Shown piece by piece: positions 16,352 through 26,755 of a stretch of DNA of 64,000 nucleotides. A program made the position numbers and the translations under genes. The first letter of the stretch is position 1. Every line of letters starts with the position of its first letter. Under the pieces are notes generated by a model. It searched no databases. It had not been told where the DNA came from and saw nothing but the letters and a program-made list of their open reading frames with translations. Source of the DNA: Halothece sp. PCC 7418 (lineage in GTDB: Bacteria > Cyanobacteriota > Cyanobacteriia > Cyanobacteriales > Rubidibacteraceae); contig NC_019779.1 of assembly GCF_000317635.1 (NCBI RefSeq), positions 2,294,001-2,358,000 of the forward strand. The letters are read 5' to 3'.

Positions 16352-17464
16352 ATGACTGAACCCCGTGCTGGTTATACCTTACCTGTTTTTGCTGGTGCCT
16401 CTGCGATCGCTGCATTGCAATATTTACAGCAGGAACAACCCTTAGATCAAGTGGAAATTAATCTGGTTACTCCCCCAGAACAAGCAACGATTCCTGTGGA
16501 ACAAGTGGCGAAGTTGGAAATGGGAAAAGCCCTCGCCATTACCCGCAGTGATCCAGGAGATAATTTAGATTTAACGGCGAATACTCCCATTTGGGCGATT
16601 GTGAGTTTAGCCAGTCGCCAACCCGATACAGAACAAGTCACCATTAATGGTGGAGAAGGAGTGGGAAAGCAGCTACAAGCAGACGGAAAAGCTGCCATCT
16701 ATCGCTATGCAAAACAGATTTTAATGGAGAATTTACAGCCGTTACTCCGAGAGGATCAAAAGGTGACGGTTACGATTATTCTTCCCGAAGGAAAACGTTT
16801 AGCGCAACGGACTTCTAATGAAGCGTTTGGAGTGGTGGAAGGGTTATCTTTACTGGGAACAACGGGAATTTCCCAACCCTTAAGCGCACCAGGACAATTA
16901 ACGGCGTTTCAAGAAGAACTGGCGCAAAAAGCCAAGGAATTTGACACTTTAGTCTTTTGTGTGGGGGAAAATGGCTTAGATTTTGCCCGGAGACAAGGGG
17001 TTAACCCGCAGCAACTGGTGAAAACTGCCAATTGGTTGGGACCCCTGTTAGTTGCAGCCGGAGAACAAGGGGTGAAATCGTTGGTTTTATTTGGCTATCA
17101 TGGCAAGCTGATTAAACTGGCGGGTGGCGTGTTTCATACCCATCATCATCTAGCAGATGCCCGTCTAGAAATTTTAACGGCTTTAGCTGCAAAAGTGGGA
17201 CTTCCCACAGACATTATCCAACAATTATTAACCAGTGAGACTACAGAAAGCGCACTGCAATATTTAAGAGACCAGGAAAACGGATCGGAATTAGTGGAAA
17301 ACGTCTATCGCGCGATCGCGCTGACCATCGACCAAAAGGCACAAGAGTACATCCGCAAACACAGCGAAAAAGATGTAACGGTTGGTTCAGTTTTATTTGA
17401 TCGAGGTAGAAACATAATTACGGTTAGCCCTGTGGTGCGACAAGTTTTGCCTGAATTCAAATAG
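16352..17464 (+). CDS. cbiD: Cobalt-precorrin-5B C1-methyltransferase
   Basis: CbiD methylates C1 of cobalt-precorrin-5B in the anaerobic (early cobalt insertion) cobalamin pathway, using S-adenosylmethionine. About 370 aa, normal for the family. The N-terminus EPRAGYTLPVFAGASAIAAL matches cyanobacterial CbiD. Other family features are EGLSLLGTTGISQPLS and LFGYHGKLIKLAGGVFHTHHHLADAR. A TTG 21 bp upstream extends the frame, but ATG at 16352 (MTEPRAGYT) fits homologues better. No cobalamin riboswitch was recognised upstream. Confidence 0.92.
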   Translation: MTEPRAGYTLPVFAGASAIAALQYLQQEQPLDQVEINLVTPPEQATIPVEQVAKLEMGKALAITRSDPGDNLDLTANTPIWAIVSLASRQPDTEQVTINGGEGVGKQLQADGKAAIYRYAKQILMENLQPLLREDQKVTVTIILPEGKRLAQRTSNEAFGVVEGLSLLGTTGISQPLSAPGQLTAFQEELAQKAKEFDTLVFCVGENGLDFARRQGVNPQQLVKTANWLGPLLVAAGEQGVKSLVLFGYHGKLIKLAGGVFHTHHHLADARLEILTALAAKVGLPTDIIQQLLTSETTESALQYLRDQENGSELVENVYRAIALTIDQKAQEYIRKHSEKDVTVGSVLFDRGRNIITVSPVVRQVLPEFK

Positions 17465-17963
17465 ATCCTAATCATCTAAAAATCAATCTATGGAAGCGCA
17501 AGATTGATGAATTAGTCAAAAAGTCAGAAAAAGTGATCGCTTTTCCCTTTCCGCAAGGCTTTCACCGCTTACCCCGCCAAATTCCCCCCCAGAATGAAAC
17601 AGCCCTGCCTTCAATAAGGGGGGAACGATTCATCAAGTTTTTACATAAGAATTAGAACTGCAATAGTGCGTCGCGCTATAGCATAAAAAACGCTCTAATG
17701 TTTGGACTTTCCCTTAAGTGTCAGGGAAAAGAAAGAGTATTAATCATTTCGGATCTCATTGCCTGATTGCTGCCAAAATTACTGATCAGCAAACATTTTT
17801 CCTGATTTAAAATTCATGATTTTTACGATTATCTATTTTCTGTGATTTAAATTAAAATTGTTTGTAACAAAAAAATAAGGGAATAAACATTGTTGATGTG
17901 CTGTCTCTTGAGATATTAACTTCACACATTGTTTCCCTAGTATAAGCTCTGGAAATCAGTGAT
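17465..17963. other. 499-bp gap with a C/G-run repeat
   Basis: Contains an element at about 17581-17624 with a CCCCCCC run and a matching GGGGGG run that could pair, similar to the C/G-run interior of 31167-31287. The rest, from about 17700, is AT-rich and should hold the promoter of the next gene. No RNA gene was recognised. Confidence 0.5.
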
Positions 17964-18395
17964 ATGCTTTACAAAAAGAAAACAAAGTCTTGGAAGAAAA
18001 TGATTCGAGATTGGAGATCAGAAATCATTTATATTCTACTGTTCATAAGCAGTTTAGCAATTTATTTTAATCTGATCCGTATCCCTCTCTCCCTACAAAA
18101 TAGTGTCTTTTTGATGCTATCAAAACTCTTCTTGATTATTATCCTTTCTTTAGTGATTTATCTGTTTATAAAACGCCTTCGTTATCATGTAATCCGTTGT
18201 GCGACTCGTTCTCCTGATTGTCCCGTTTGTCGTCACCAACTTAGACAATATCATCGCAAAACATATCAGCGTTGGTTGAGTTATTTAATTCCTCTTCGTC
18301 GTTATTCCTGTCCTCATTGTTCTTGGACAGGATTAAAAATTTATAAGCCAAAACGTTATGTTTTAAATCGGGGTAGATTAGAAAAGCGGTTCTAA
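17964..18395 (+). CDS. Hypothetical membrane protein with zinc ribbon
   Basis: A 143-aa basic protein with two predicted membrane helices (about residues 21-40 and 47-68), followed by a cytoplasmic zinc-ribbon-like pair CPVCRHQLRQ and CPHCSWTGLK separated by about 28 residues. The C-terminus is strongly basic (KPKRYVLNRGRLEKRF). No family name is recognised. Membrane-anchored zinc ribbons often mediate protein contacts, but no function can be assigned. It stands alone between cbiD and ispD. Confidence 0.65.
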   Translation: MLYKKKTKSWKKMIRDWRSEIIYILLFISSLAIYFNLIRIPLSLQNSVFLMLSKLFLIIILSLVIYLFIKRLRYHVIRCATRSPDCPVCRHQLRQYHRKTYQRWLSYLIPLRRYSCPHCSWTGLKIYKPKRYVLNRGRLEKRF

Positions 18396-18636
18396 ATAAG
18401 ATTTGCTTTGTTCAAGATAAAAGTTTTCTCGCCCTAAAGCACTACTCATTTGGGCTAGGACAGATTGAAATTAACAAGACAAGTTATGGCTTCCTTTTCC
18501 CCTTACCCTTGTCCCTTTCCCCAGGGCATAGCCCACTAACTCATAACCGCAGTCTTTTTCCCATCTCCTTTTCTGACTAGAGAAGCGTTTGTGATATATT
18601 GAGGAACGCTATTTAGAGATCAGGGAGGACTCTTGA

Positions 18637-19329
18637 ATGCACCTATTAATCCCTGCTGCGGGACGGGGACAACGGATGGGCAGCGATCGTAATAAGTTAT
18701 TATTACCGTTACTCGGAAAACCCTTGCTGGCGTGGACGTTATTAGCAGCAGAGTCTTCGACAGAAATTAATTGGATTGGGATTGTCGGTCAACCCTTTGA
18801 TTTCCCAGACTTTAGAGCCATTTTAGAGGATTTAAACCTAACAACTCCTGTGGTATTCATTGAAGGGGGGAAAACTCGTCAAGAATCCGTTTGTAATGGT
18901 TTAGATGCTCTTCCGAAAACAGCCAGTCAAGTGTTAATTCATGATGGGGCGAGATGCTTGGTGACGCGAGAATTATTTGATCGCTGTAGCGAGGCTTTAA
19001 ACACTTGTCAGGGCTTAATTGCTGCAGTTCCAGTTAAAGATACCATTAAAGTTGTGGATGAACACGGTTTTGTGAAAGATACCCCAGAGCGACGGCAAAT
19101 GTGGGCAGCGCAAACGCCCCAAGGGTTTCAAGTGGAGTTACTCAAGTCCTGTCATCGTCAGGGAAAAGTTTTGGGGTGGGAAGTCACAGACGATGCAGCG
19201 TTGTTTGAACGATGTCAGCTTCCTGTGAAAATTGTAGAAGGAGAAGAGACGAACCTGAAGCTAACGACAAAGTTTGATTTACGGCTTGCTGAATTTATTT
19301 TGAGCCAACGTCAGACAGAAGAAGGGTAG
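18637..19329 (+). CDS. ispD: 2-C-methyl-D-erythritol 4-phosphate cytidylyltransferase
   Basis: IspD joins MEP and CTP to form CDP-ME in the plastid-type isoprenoid pathway that supplies carotenoids, phytol and quinone tails. 230 aa. Key elements: AAGRGQRMGSDRNKLLLPL (CTP-binding Gly-rich loop with the conserved Arg and Lys), the IHDGARCLV motif, WAAQTPQGF, and VTDDAALFE. Length and order are normal. It is convergent with thiC. Confidence 0.96.
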   Translation: MHLLIPAAGRGQRMGSDRNKLLLPLLGKPLLAWTLLAAESSTEINWIGIVGQPFDFPDFRAILEDLNLTTPVVFIEGGKTRQESVCNGLDALPKTASQVLIHDGARCLVTRELFDRCSEALNTCQGLIAAVPVKDTIKVVDEHGFVKDTPERRQMWAAQTPQGFQVELLKSCHRQGKVLGWEVTDDAALFERCQLPVKIVEGEETNLKLTTKFDLRLAEFILSQRQTEEG

Positions 19330-19347
19330 GGGAAAATGACCCCCACC
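19324..19347. terminator. Possible hairpin between ispD and thiC
   Basis: GGGTAGGGG and CCCCCACC can pair across an AAAATGA loop between two convergent genes. There is no long T-tract on either side, so termination is only suggested. Confidence 0.35.
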
Positions 19348-19358
19348 TGAAGCCAGAT

Positions 19359-20836
<1,478 letters not shown>

Positions 20837-21030
20837 TTATTCGCAAATCCTAGCATATCGAGTCACCGAATCACCGCTACCGTCTCTATCTATTCAATTG
20901 CTTTTAAGATCAATCAGAAACAAGCCCCCTTTTGAGAGTTTGAACGGCTAAACCCCTGCTATCCCCTCCCAATGTAACCAGTGATAGATAGAATAGGAAG
21001 GAAAAACTGCATATACAAACTGATCCTGAA

Positions 21031-21795
21031 ATGTCTCCAGTTGAAACCTCTACCGAACGCGATCGCGCTCAAGAAGACTATCTCAACGAAATCCCCAACG
21101 AAACCGAGATGTCCATCTTTGATCATCTCGAAGAACTGCGCTGGCGTATCTTCTATTCCCTGATTGCAGTGGGTGTGGGAATCATTGGTTGTTTTATCTT
21201 TGTGCGTCCGATTGTGGAAGCCTTACAAGTTCCCGCCCAAGGCGTGAAATTTCTGCAACTTGCGCCTGGTGAATACTTCTTCGTTTCCATTAAAGTCGCA
21301 GGTTACAGTGGTTTACTGGTCGCAAGCCCCTTTATTGTCTATCAAATTCTATTATTTATTCTTCCTGGCTTAACCCGTGGAGAACGTCGCCTTCTCGTTC
21401 CTGTGATGGTTGGCTCAACGGTTCTCTTTGGTGTGGGTTTAGTCTTTGCCTATTATGCCCTAGTTCCGGCAGCGTTGAAGTTCTTTATTAGCTATGGGGA
21501 GGATGTCGTTGACCAAATGTGGTCAATTGACAAGTATTTCCGTTTTGTTCTCCTGTTACTGTTTAGTACCGCTTTAGCATTTCAAATTCCCATTATTCAG
21601 GTTTTGTTAGGACTTTTACGAATTGTCTCTTCCGAAACCATGATTTCAGGTTGGCGTTATATTGTTCTCGGTTCTGTCGTCTTAGGTGCAGTTTTAACCC
21701 CTTCCACTGATCCGATGACCCAATCTCTCCTCGCAGGCGCTGTGCTGGGTTTATACTTCGGTGGGATTGGTGTTGTCAAACTCCTAGGAAGATAA
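21031..21795 (+). CDS. tatC: Sec-independent translocase subunit TatC
   Basis: A 254-aa core component of the twin-arginine translocase in thylakoid or plasma membrane, which recognises RR signal peptides on folded proteins. After a polar N-terminus comes the conserved SIFDHLEELRWRIFYSLIA (cytoplasmic tip and TM1), then about five more helices, with FILPGLTRGERR and the late GAVLTPSTDPMTQ loop. Normal length. It is divergent from thiC. The metallophosphatase at 29329 has a plausible Tat signal. Confidence 0.95.
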   Translation: MSPVETSTERDRAQEDYLNEIPNETEMSIFDHLEELRWRIFYSLIAVGVGIIGCFIFVRPIVEALQVPAQGVKFLQLAPGEYFFVSIKVAGYSGLLVASPFIVYQILLFILPGLTRGERRLLVPVMVGSTVLFGVGLVFAYYALVPAALKFFISYGEDVVDQMWSIDKYFRFVLLLLFSTALAFQIPIIQVLLGLLRIVSSETMISGWRYIVLGSVVLGAVLTPSTDPMTQSLLAGAVLGLYFGGIGVVKLLGR

Positions 21796-21798
21796 TCA

Positions 21799-21829
21799 GT
21801 AGGTTGGGTCGAAGGAAGCGCAACCCAAC
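21799..21829. repeat. REP element downstream of tatC
   Basis: GTAGGTTGGGTC, about 10 bp of loop, and GCAACCCAAC form a REP hairpin of the family flanking the RAYT gene. It is located between convergent genes, where it could double as a terminator. Confidence 0.75.
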
Positions 21830-21873
21830 TCATCAACCGATCTAGAAGTGAGAGTTTAGCAAAATTAATCCAC

Positions 21874-23253
21874 TTAAGTGCCTGGTTCTCTAGGAACAAT
21901 CTGCATTTTGGGAATTTGCGTAATCCGCTCATAAAGATGTTCTGCAGCGACTGTGTTCGCCTCTGAGGTGAGATGAATCGGGTTAACGAACGCTTGGTTT
22001 GGAAAGTCGCTATAGATGGGGTAAAGATTGACGCTAGCGACATTATTGGGAAAGATTTGTTCGAGTTGAGCATTGGCTCTTCTCAGTTCAGTGTAGGCAT
22101 TCTGGACTTCTTGGATATATTCTTTCCCGAGTTCATTGATAATTTCTTGTTCTTGGCGGGGCAAGTTATCTAAGTTCCGTCCTGTAATTTCTGGTTGTAC
22201 GGCACTAATCAGAGGAACACCAGCACCAGCAGTGAGGCGTACCATTTGCAGATTATTCTGACGATACCGTTTGACTCGTTCCACTAATTCGCTCGGTTGT
22301 TGGGGAAGATAGGAGGCGAGAGGTTGAGTGGGGTTGTGATTGAGGACAAGGGTATTTTTCGTGGTGGGAACGGCTGGTGTTTCCATGTAGGCGGTTGCCA
22401 GTTGCACTAAATCACTATTTTGTCCCCAGTGATTCAGGGGTTTCCGCAAATAAGCCCGAAAGTGTTTTGGTGCATTGCTGAGATAGGTTTCAATCAGGGG
22501 AATTTCAGCAAAAGATTTGTCGCTGGAGAGCATTAAGTCTTTATAGCCTCCCATGACAATGATTAAGTCAGGGTCATAGGCAAGAATTTTAAGAGCCAGT
22601 TGCGCCAGTTGATTCCCAGAGGCATAACCAGGCACCGCAGCGTTAATGACTTGATAGTTTCCTTCCCGTAAACGGGGGGTTTTTTCCAAGAGACGAATCC
22701 GATCTGGTTCATAAAAAGGCAACACTTGCGGTTGGTATTGGTTGGGTGCGGTGCGTTGTTGTTCAACTCGCTGATTGAGACGTTGTTCTAGTTTTTGCGC
22801 GATCGTATCTTGGTTACTGTTATTGCGATAGCCAAAGGCACTCGCTCCCCCTAAAATAAAGACTCGGATTTCATCGCTGGGTTTATTTTGAGGAATGGAA
22901 ACGGTTTCTCGCCATCCTTGTTCGTTGATTTGCCAGAATTGACTTTCTTGGTTGGGAAGGAGTTGATATCCGGCAATGGGATGACGTTCTACTTTTAAAA
23001 GCCCGCCTTCTGGTAAGCCCTCAATGGGTTGATTATTGGTCAAAAACTTTAATTGGTAGGCTTGAGACAGAGCCGAGTTGTCTTGCTGACTCATCAGACG
23101 TGGGGGTTTCCCAGTAAAACTAAAGAAGAGTCGAACACATACTTCTAAGACGATGACCAATAAGGGAATGGAAAGGAGAATCCAGAGGGGAGAGATTCGT
23201 TGCTGACGGGGTTGTTTTTTACCAACATACAGTTTTCGACGAGACTTAAACAT
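21874..23253 (-). CDS. SGNH/GDSL hydrolase-like membrane-anchored protein
   Basis: 459 aa with a basic N-terminus, one membrane helix (about residues 22-46) and a large extracytoplasmic domain. SGNH blocks can be traced: block I FILGGASAFGY with the nucleophile-like Ser, block II INAAVPGYASGNQ, block III IVMGGYKDL, and block V FVNPIHLTSEAN with the His. Two canonical residues are changed: the block III Asn is Lys, and the Asp three before the His is Asn. It may therefore be catalytically altered. Probable envelope or polysaccharide esterase relative. It is 24 bp downstream of the DUF3153 lipoprotein gene. Confidence 0.7.
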   Translation of the reverse strand: MFKSRRKLYVGKKQPRQQRISPLWILLSIPLLVIVLEVCVRLFFSFTGKPPRLMSQQDNSALSQAYQLKFLTNNQPIEGLPEGGLLKVERHPIAGYQLLPNQESQFWQINEQGWRETVSIPQNKPSDEIRVFILGGASAFGYRNNSNQDTIAQKLEQRLNQRVEQQRTAPNQYQPQVLPFYEPDRIRLLEKTPRLREGNYQVINAAVPGYASGNQLAQLALKILAYDPDLIIVMGGYKDLMLSSDKSFAEIPLIETYLSNAPKHFRAYLRKPLNHWGQNSDLVQLATAYMETPAVPTTKNTLVLNHNPTQPLASYLPQQPSELVERVKRYRQNNLQMVRLTAGAGVPLISAVQPEITGRNLDNLPRQEQEIINELGKEYIQEVQNAYTELRRANAQLEQIFPNNVASVNLYPIYSDFPNQAFVNPIHLTSEANTVAAEHLYERITQIPKMQIVPREPGT

Positions 23254-23277
23254 AGGAGTGCCAAGGAATAAACGGAC

Positions 23278-24033
23278 TTAGGTTTGTGGGAGGTTGGAGG
23301 AGGCACTGGGAGAAGACCGAGATTTGAGCAATAAACCCATGTAAACGATAATAATGATCGCGATCGCGCCCCAACCCAAGGGTTCTGGTAACCAGAAGAC
23401 CACTTCAATCTGATTATTTTCTCCAGGTTGTAAATACCAGATCGTTTCTGTGCCGGTTTGTTTCACAAGAGATTGATTTTCCCCCGCTTCTGGGCTGATC
23501 ATCTTCATTCCCCAAGGGGTTTGGCAGCGAAACTCTAAATCTAACAGAGAACTCGCTCCCACTAACAACGAATTTTCTCCTTTGATTGTTCCCAACGCAG
23601 TTAAATCAATATTGAGCTTGAAATGGGTGCGTTGAAACAGAATGAAGTTATTTTGGTCGGTTGTGAGTTGAGAATCAAGTTGCACTAACTGACTCGGTGC
23701 TTGGGTAACGGTGGTGTTTTTCGGATTAAAAAACTGATTAAATTTGGTTTCTAGTTCTTGGGCGTTGGCGAAGGGAATGGTCAGTTCTACCGCTTGCGGT
23801 GAGAGACGCTGGGTTTGGCCTCCTAATTGGCGCGATCGCGCTTGCAAACTTCCTAACCAGTCTTCCACATCCGCTTGACTAAAGTTGGTTAATTGTTGAC
23901 CTAATTCAATATGCTGAACAATTTCACCGCGATGTAATCCGTAAAAGTTAATTCCCACATCGTAGTGAACACAGCCCGAGAGCAACAGAGGGAGTACCAA
24001 AAGTAATAAGCGTTTCCAAGCAGAATTGATCAT
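23278..24033 (-). CDS. DUF3153-type cyanobacterial lipoprotein
   Basis: A 251-aa protein with a lipoprotein signal peptide (lipobox LLLSGC, Cys at about residue 21), an extracytoplasmic domain beginning VHYDVGINFYGLHRGEIVQH, and a C-terminal membrane helix (about residues 218-238, WGAIAIIIIVYMGLLLKS). This arrangement matches the conserved cyanobacterial DUF3153 family. The function is unknown. It is probably co-transcribed with the SGNH-like gene that follows. Confidence 0.8.
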   Translation of the reverse strand: MINSAWKRLLLLVLPLLLSGCVHYDVGINFYGLHRGEIVQHIELGQQLTNFSQADVEDWLGSLQARSRQLGGQTQRLSPQAVELTIPFANAQELETKFNQFFNPKNTTVTQAPSQLVQLDSQLTTDQNNFILFQRTHFKLNIDLTALGTIKGENSLLVGASSLLDLEFRCQTPWGMKMISPEAGENQSLVKQTGTETIWYLQPGENNQIEVVFWLPEPLGWGAIAIIIIVYMGLLLKSRSSPSASSNLPQT

Positions 24034-24171
24034 AAGGCAGCAGCGACATATTGATAAAACAGGTTGTTTCTTTGAGAACGGCGATGACCTCAGCGCGGAA
24101 TTCAGCTTCCCGACAATTTGTCAAGTTAAGTTAAAATCTTGTCTGCACTTTTCACAAGAATTGATCAGGTT

Positions 24172-24807
24172 TCACCGTTTTCGCTCTTGTAGTTTTTTGT
24201 AAACGGCTTTGAGATCGACGTTATGGTAAGACATTGCAACTAAAGTATGATAAAGCAGATCGGCTACTTCTGACGCGATCGCGCTTTCATCATCATCTTT
24301 ACACGCCATCACCACTTCTGAGGCTTCTTCACCAATTTTCTTGAGAATTTTATTATCCCCCCCTGCCATCAGTTTACAGGTATAGGAATCAGGATTGGGG
24401 TGATCGCGACGGTCAGAGATCACTTCATATAGCCCTGATAGCGTATCTGCTGGCGGTGCTGCTTTACTCCCATCCACTTGATGGAAACAGGATCGTTCTC
24501 CCGTATGACAAGCAATCTCTCCAACTTGTTCGACCGTAATCAAAAGCGTATCACTATCACAGTCGTAGCGCATTGCCTTCACATTTTGCAAGTGTCCCGA
24601 AGTTTCTCCTTTATGCCATAATTCTTGGCGCGATCGACTCCAAAACCAAGTTTCTCCTGTGTCTAAGGTTTTCTGCAAGGAGGTTTCATTCATCCACGCC
24701 ATCATCAAAACTGTACCATCCAAATAATCTTGGATAATAGCGGGAACTAATCCTTGTTCGTTGTAGCAGATTTGATCAACAGGAATGGCTTGGGAAAAAT
24801 CAGTCAT
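24172..24807 (-). CDS. hisIE: Bifunctional PRA-CH/PRA-PH, histidine biosynthesis
   Basis: Fusion of phosphoribosyl-AMP cyclohydrolase (HisI, residues about 1-115) and phosphoribosyl-ATP pyrophosphohydrolase (HisE, about 120-210), catalysing steps 2 and 3 of histidine synthesis. HisI features: [36 protein letters not shown], and the zinc-site CHTGERSCF. HisE features: [14 protein letters not shown] and [14 protein letters not shown]. The frame extends 20 codons further upstream to an ATG at 24867, but MTDFSQ at 24807 matches homologues better. Confidence 0.95.
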   Translation of the reverse strand: MTDFSQAIPVDQICYNEQGLVPAIIQDYLDGTVLMMAWMNETSLQKTLDTGETWFWSRSRQELWHKGETSGHLQNVKAMRYDCDSDTLLITVEQVGEIACHTGERSCFHQVDGSKAAPPADTLSGLYEVISDRRDHPNPDSYTCKLMAGGDNKILKKIGEEASEVVMACKDDDESAIASEVADLLYHTLVAMSYHNVDLKAVYKKLQERKR

Positions 24808-24911
24808 CGTTGCTAGTTGGGAGTTTTGCAGTGAAATTATAGCATTGACCTGAAAATTATTTCTCAACTGAAGATGCGATAATCCTTAAGGACGTAAATA
24901 ACAATTGACTT

Positions 24912-25430
24912 ATGGATTTAAAATCATTAATTCGCGATATTCCCGACTTTCCGAAGCCAGGCATTGTTTTTCGCGATATTACGACTTTACTGCGCGATCG
25001 CGCGGGACTTCGCTACACTGTAGAAACCTTTGAAAGTAAATTCCGATCCGCAAACCTGATTCCAGATTATGTGATTGGTATTGAATCCCGAGGCTTTTTA
25101 TTTGGTCCGACTCTCGCCTATCAATTTGGGGCGGGTTTTGTTCCCGTGCGTAAACCTGGAAAACTTCCTGCTGCGGTGCATAGTATTGAATATGATTTAG
25201 AATATGGTACAGATAAGCTAGAAATGCACCAAGATGCCCTCCCTGCGAACTCGAAAGTGATTATTGTTGATGATTTAATTGCCACAGGGGGAACAGCCAA
25301 AGCAACAGCAGACTTGATCGACAAAATTGGCTGCGAACTCCTCGGCTTCGGATTTGTTATTGAACTGAAAGGCTTAGAGGGGCGGAAAAAACTTCCTGAA
25401 GTTCCACTGATTACACTAGTTGACTATTAG
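24912..25430 (+). CDS. apt: Adenine phosphoribosyltransferase
   Basis: 172 aa. Salvages adenine to AMP with PRPP. Signatures: [20 protein letters not shown] at the N-terminus, [23 protein letters not shown], and the PRPP-binding [14 protein letters not shown] near residue 115. Normal length. It is divergent from hisIE and convergent with cysE. Confidence 0.96.
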   Translation: MDLKSLIRDIPDFPKPGIVFRDITTLLRDRAGLRYTVETFESKFRSANLIPDYVIGIESRGFLFGPTLAYQFGAGFVPVRKPGKLPAAVHSIEYDLEYGTDKLEMHQDALPANSKVIIVDDLIATGGTAKATADLIDKIGCELLGFGFVIELKGLEGRKKLPEVPLITLVDY

Positions 25431-25435
25431 TTTTG

Positions 25436-25478
25436 AAAAGGGGGAAAGGAACAAAAAACCAATTCTTCCCCTTTTCTG
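25436..25478. terminator. Hairpin between apt and cysE
   Basis: GAAAAGGGGGAA pairs imperfectly with TTCCCCTTTTC across about 20 bp, right after the apt stop and before the cysE stop. It is symmetric, so it could serve both convergent genes. No run of T follows directly. Confidence 0.5.
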
Positions 25479-25507
25479 AGCTAATTTCGTTTCTGAACTG
25501 GTCACTA

Positions 25508-26251
25508 TCAAATTCCCGTTCCGTGGAGAAATTCTTGAATCTCGCGATCTTCAATTCGACATTGAGGAGATTTTTCTTGGGAATCTGTTGCAGAGACGAC
25601 AGAAGCAGTCCAAGTTTGTTGACGTTGCAAGGTTTGGACTTCCTGTTCTAGGGATTCAATGCGATCCACTAACGCCCGAATCACATTCGCTTCTGAGTCA
25701 GGGAGACTACCGTGTTCTAATGGGTCAACACGAGTTCCCGAACGATAAACGACGCGACCTGGTACGCCAACAACGGTGCAGTTGGAAGGGACATCACGTA
25801 GCACAACTGATCCTGCTCCGATGCGAACATTGTTCCCAATCTGAAGATTACCGAGAACTTTTGCACCCGCACCAACTACCACATTTTCGCCAAGGGTAGG
25901 ATGACGCTTACCACTTTCTTTTCCTGTCCCCCCAAGGGTTACGCCTTGATAAATCAGCGCATAATCACCAATAATCGTTGTTTCCCCAATCACGACTCCC
26001 ATTCCGTGGTCGATGAATACCCCCTTTCCCATTTGTGCACCGGGGTGAATTTCAATTCCTGTAATAAAACGAGATAATTGGGAAATGAGACGTGGAATTA
26101 AAGGTAGCCCGATGCGATAAAGCCAATGGGCAAACCGATGAGATAAGATGGCTTGTAAACCTGGGTAACAAGTGATAACTTCTAGCCAGTTGCGAGCAGC
26201 AGGATCGCGCTCGAAGATAATCCGAAAGTCTGCGGTGAGCGTAGATAGCAC
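25508..26251 (-). CDS. cysE: Serine O-acetyltransferase
   Basis: 247 aa. Acetylates serine with acetyl-CoA, the first step of cysteine synthesis. N-terminal helical part (FRIIFERDPAARNWLEVITC), then a left-handed beta-helix of hexapeptide repeats with GIEIHPGAQMGKGVFIDHG, the active-site His region, GGTGKESGKRHPTLG, and VGAGAKVLGNLQIG. The longest frame starts at GTG (26249-26251). The C-terminal extension (about 185-247) is longer than in E. coli and mildly coiled-coil. Confidence 0.93.
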   Translation of the reverse strand: MLSTLTADFRIIFERDPAARNWLEVITCYPGLQAILSHRFAHWLYRIGLPLIPRLISQLSRFITGIEIHPGAQMGKGVFIDHGMGVVIGETTIIGDYALIYQGVTLGGTGKESGKRHPTLGENVVVGAGAKVLGNLQIGNNVRIGAGSVVLRDVPSNCTVVGVPGRVVYRSGTRVDPLEHGSLPDSEANVIRALVDRIESLEQEVQTLQRQQTWTASVVSATDSQEKSPQCRIEDREIQEFLHGTGI

Positions 26252-26417
26252 AGGTCTTCCTAAAATTTCGGTCTAATAGATCACTAAATATTCTATCGTT
26301 TCTTGTTCTATGTGAAAATCTTTCTTTTGTTTGAATGTTGTCAGTGTCATGCGTTCGTTGTTCTTCGAGACTTAACTCTAACTTTTACACTCGAACTCAA
26401 TCAGAAATATATCCCTT

Positions 26418-26585
26418 ATGTTTAAAATACTGACGTTCTTCTTAGGTCTAGTCTTGCTGAGTTATTACATGACTAATACTGTAATTTTCTTCCCTTTAGA
26501 CTTATTTAGAGGTCTGAATGATGCTTTTGGTTACATCGTACTGACTTTTGGTATTGGGTTAACCATTTGGCTAATGGGAGATTAA
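26418..26585 (+). CDS. Possible 55-aa small membrane protein
   Basis: ATG at 26418 to TAA at 26583-26585. It encodes 55 residues with two hydrophobic helices (ILTFFLGLVLLSYYM and AFGYIVLTFGIGLTIWLMGD) joined by a short loop. No family is recognised and no strong Shine-Dalgarno is visible. Composition and the two clean helices suggest a real gene, but its shortness keeps this tentative. It ends 12 bp before the tRNA gene. Confidence 0.45.
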   Translation: MFKILTFFLGLVLLSYYMTNTVIFFPLDLFRGLNDAFGYIVLTFGIGLTIWLMGD

Positions 26586-26597
26586 TCTCTGTTGAAA

Positions 26598-26686
26598 CGG
26601 AGAGGGAGGGATTCGAACCCTCGAGGAGGCGTGAACCCCCTAACGCCTTAGCAGGGCGCCGCTTTCAACCACTCAGCCACCTCTCC
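26598..26686 (-). tRNA. tRNA-Ser (anticodon GCU)
   Basis: On the minus strand a complete class II tRNA of 89 nt. The acceptor strand GGAGAGG pairs with CCTCTCC (discriminator G). D-arm TGGCTGAGTGG, anticodon loop CTGCTAA giving anticodon GCU (reads AGC/AGU), a long variable arm GTTAGGGGGTTCACGCCTCC, and T-loop GGTTCGAATCC. The CCA end is not encoded. Confidence 0.97.
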
Positions 26687-26755
26687 AAGGTCTTCTCTTA
26701 CAATTAGACAGACAATTTCTAATTGTAGCGGTTTAGTTTCTCCTTGTCAAAGAAA

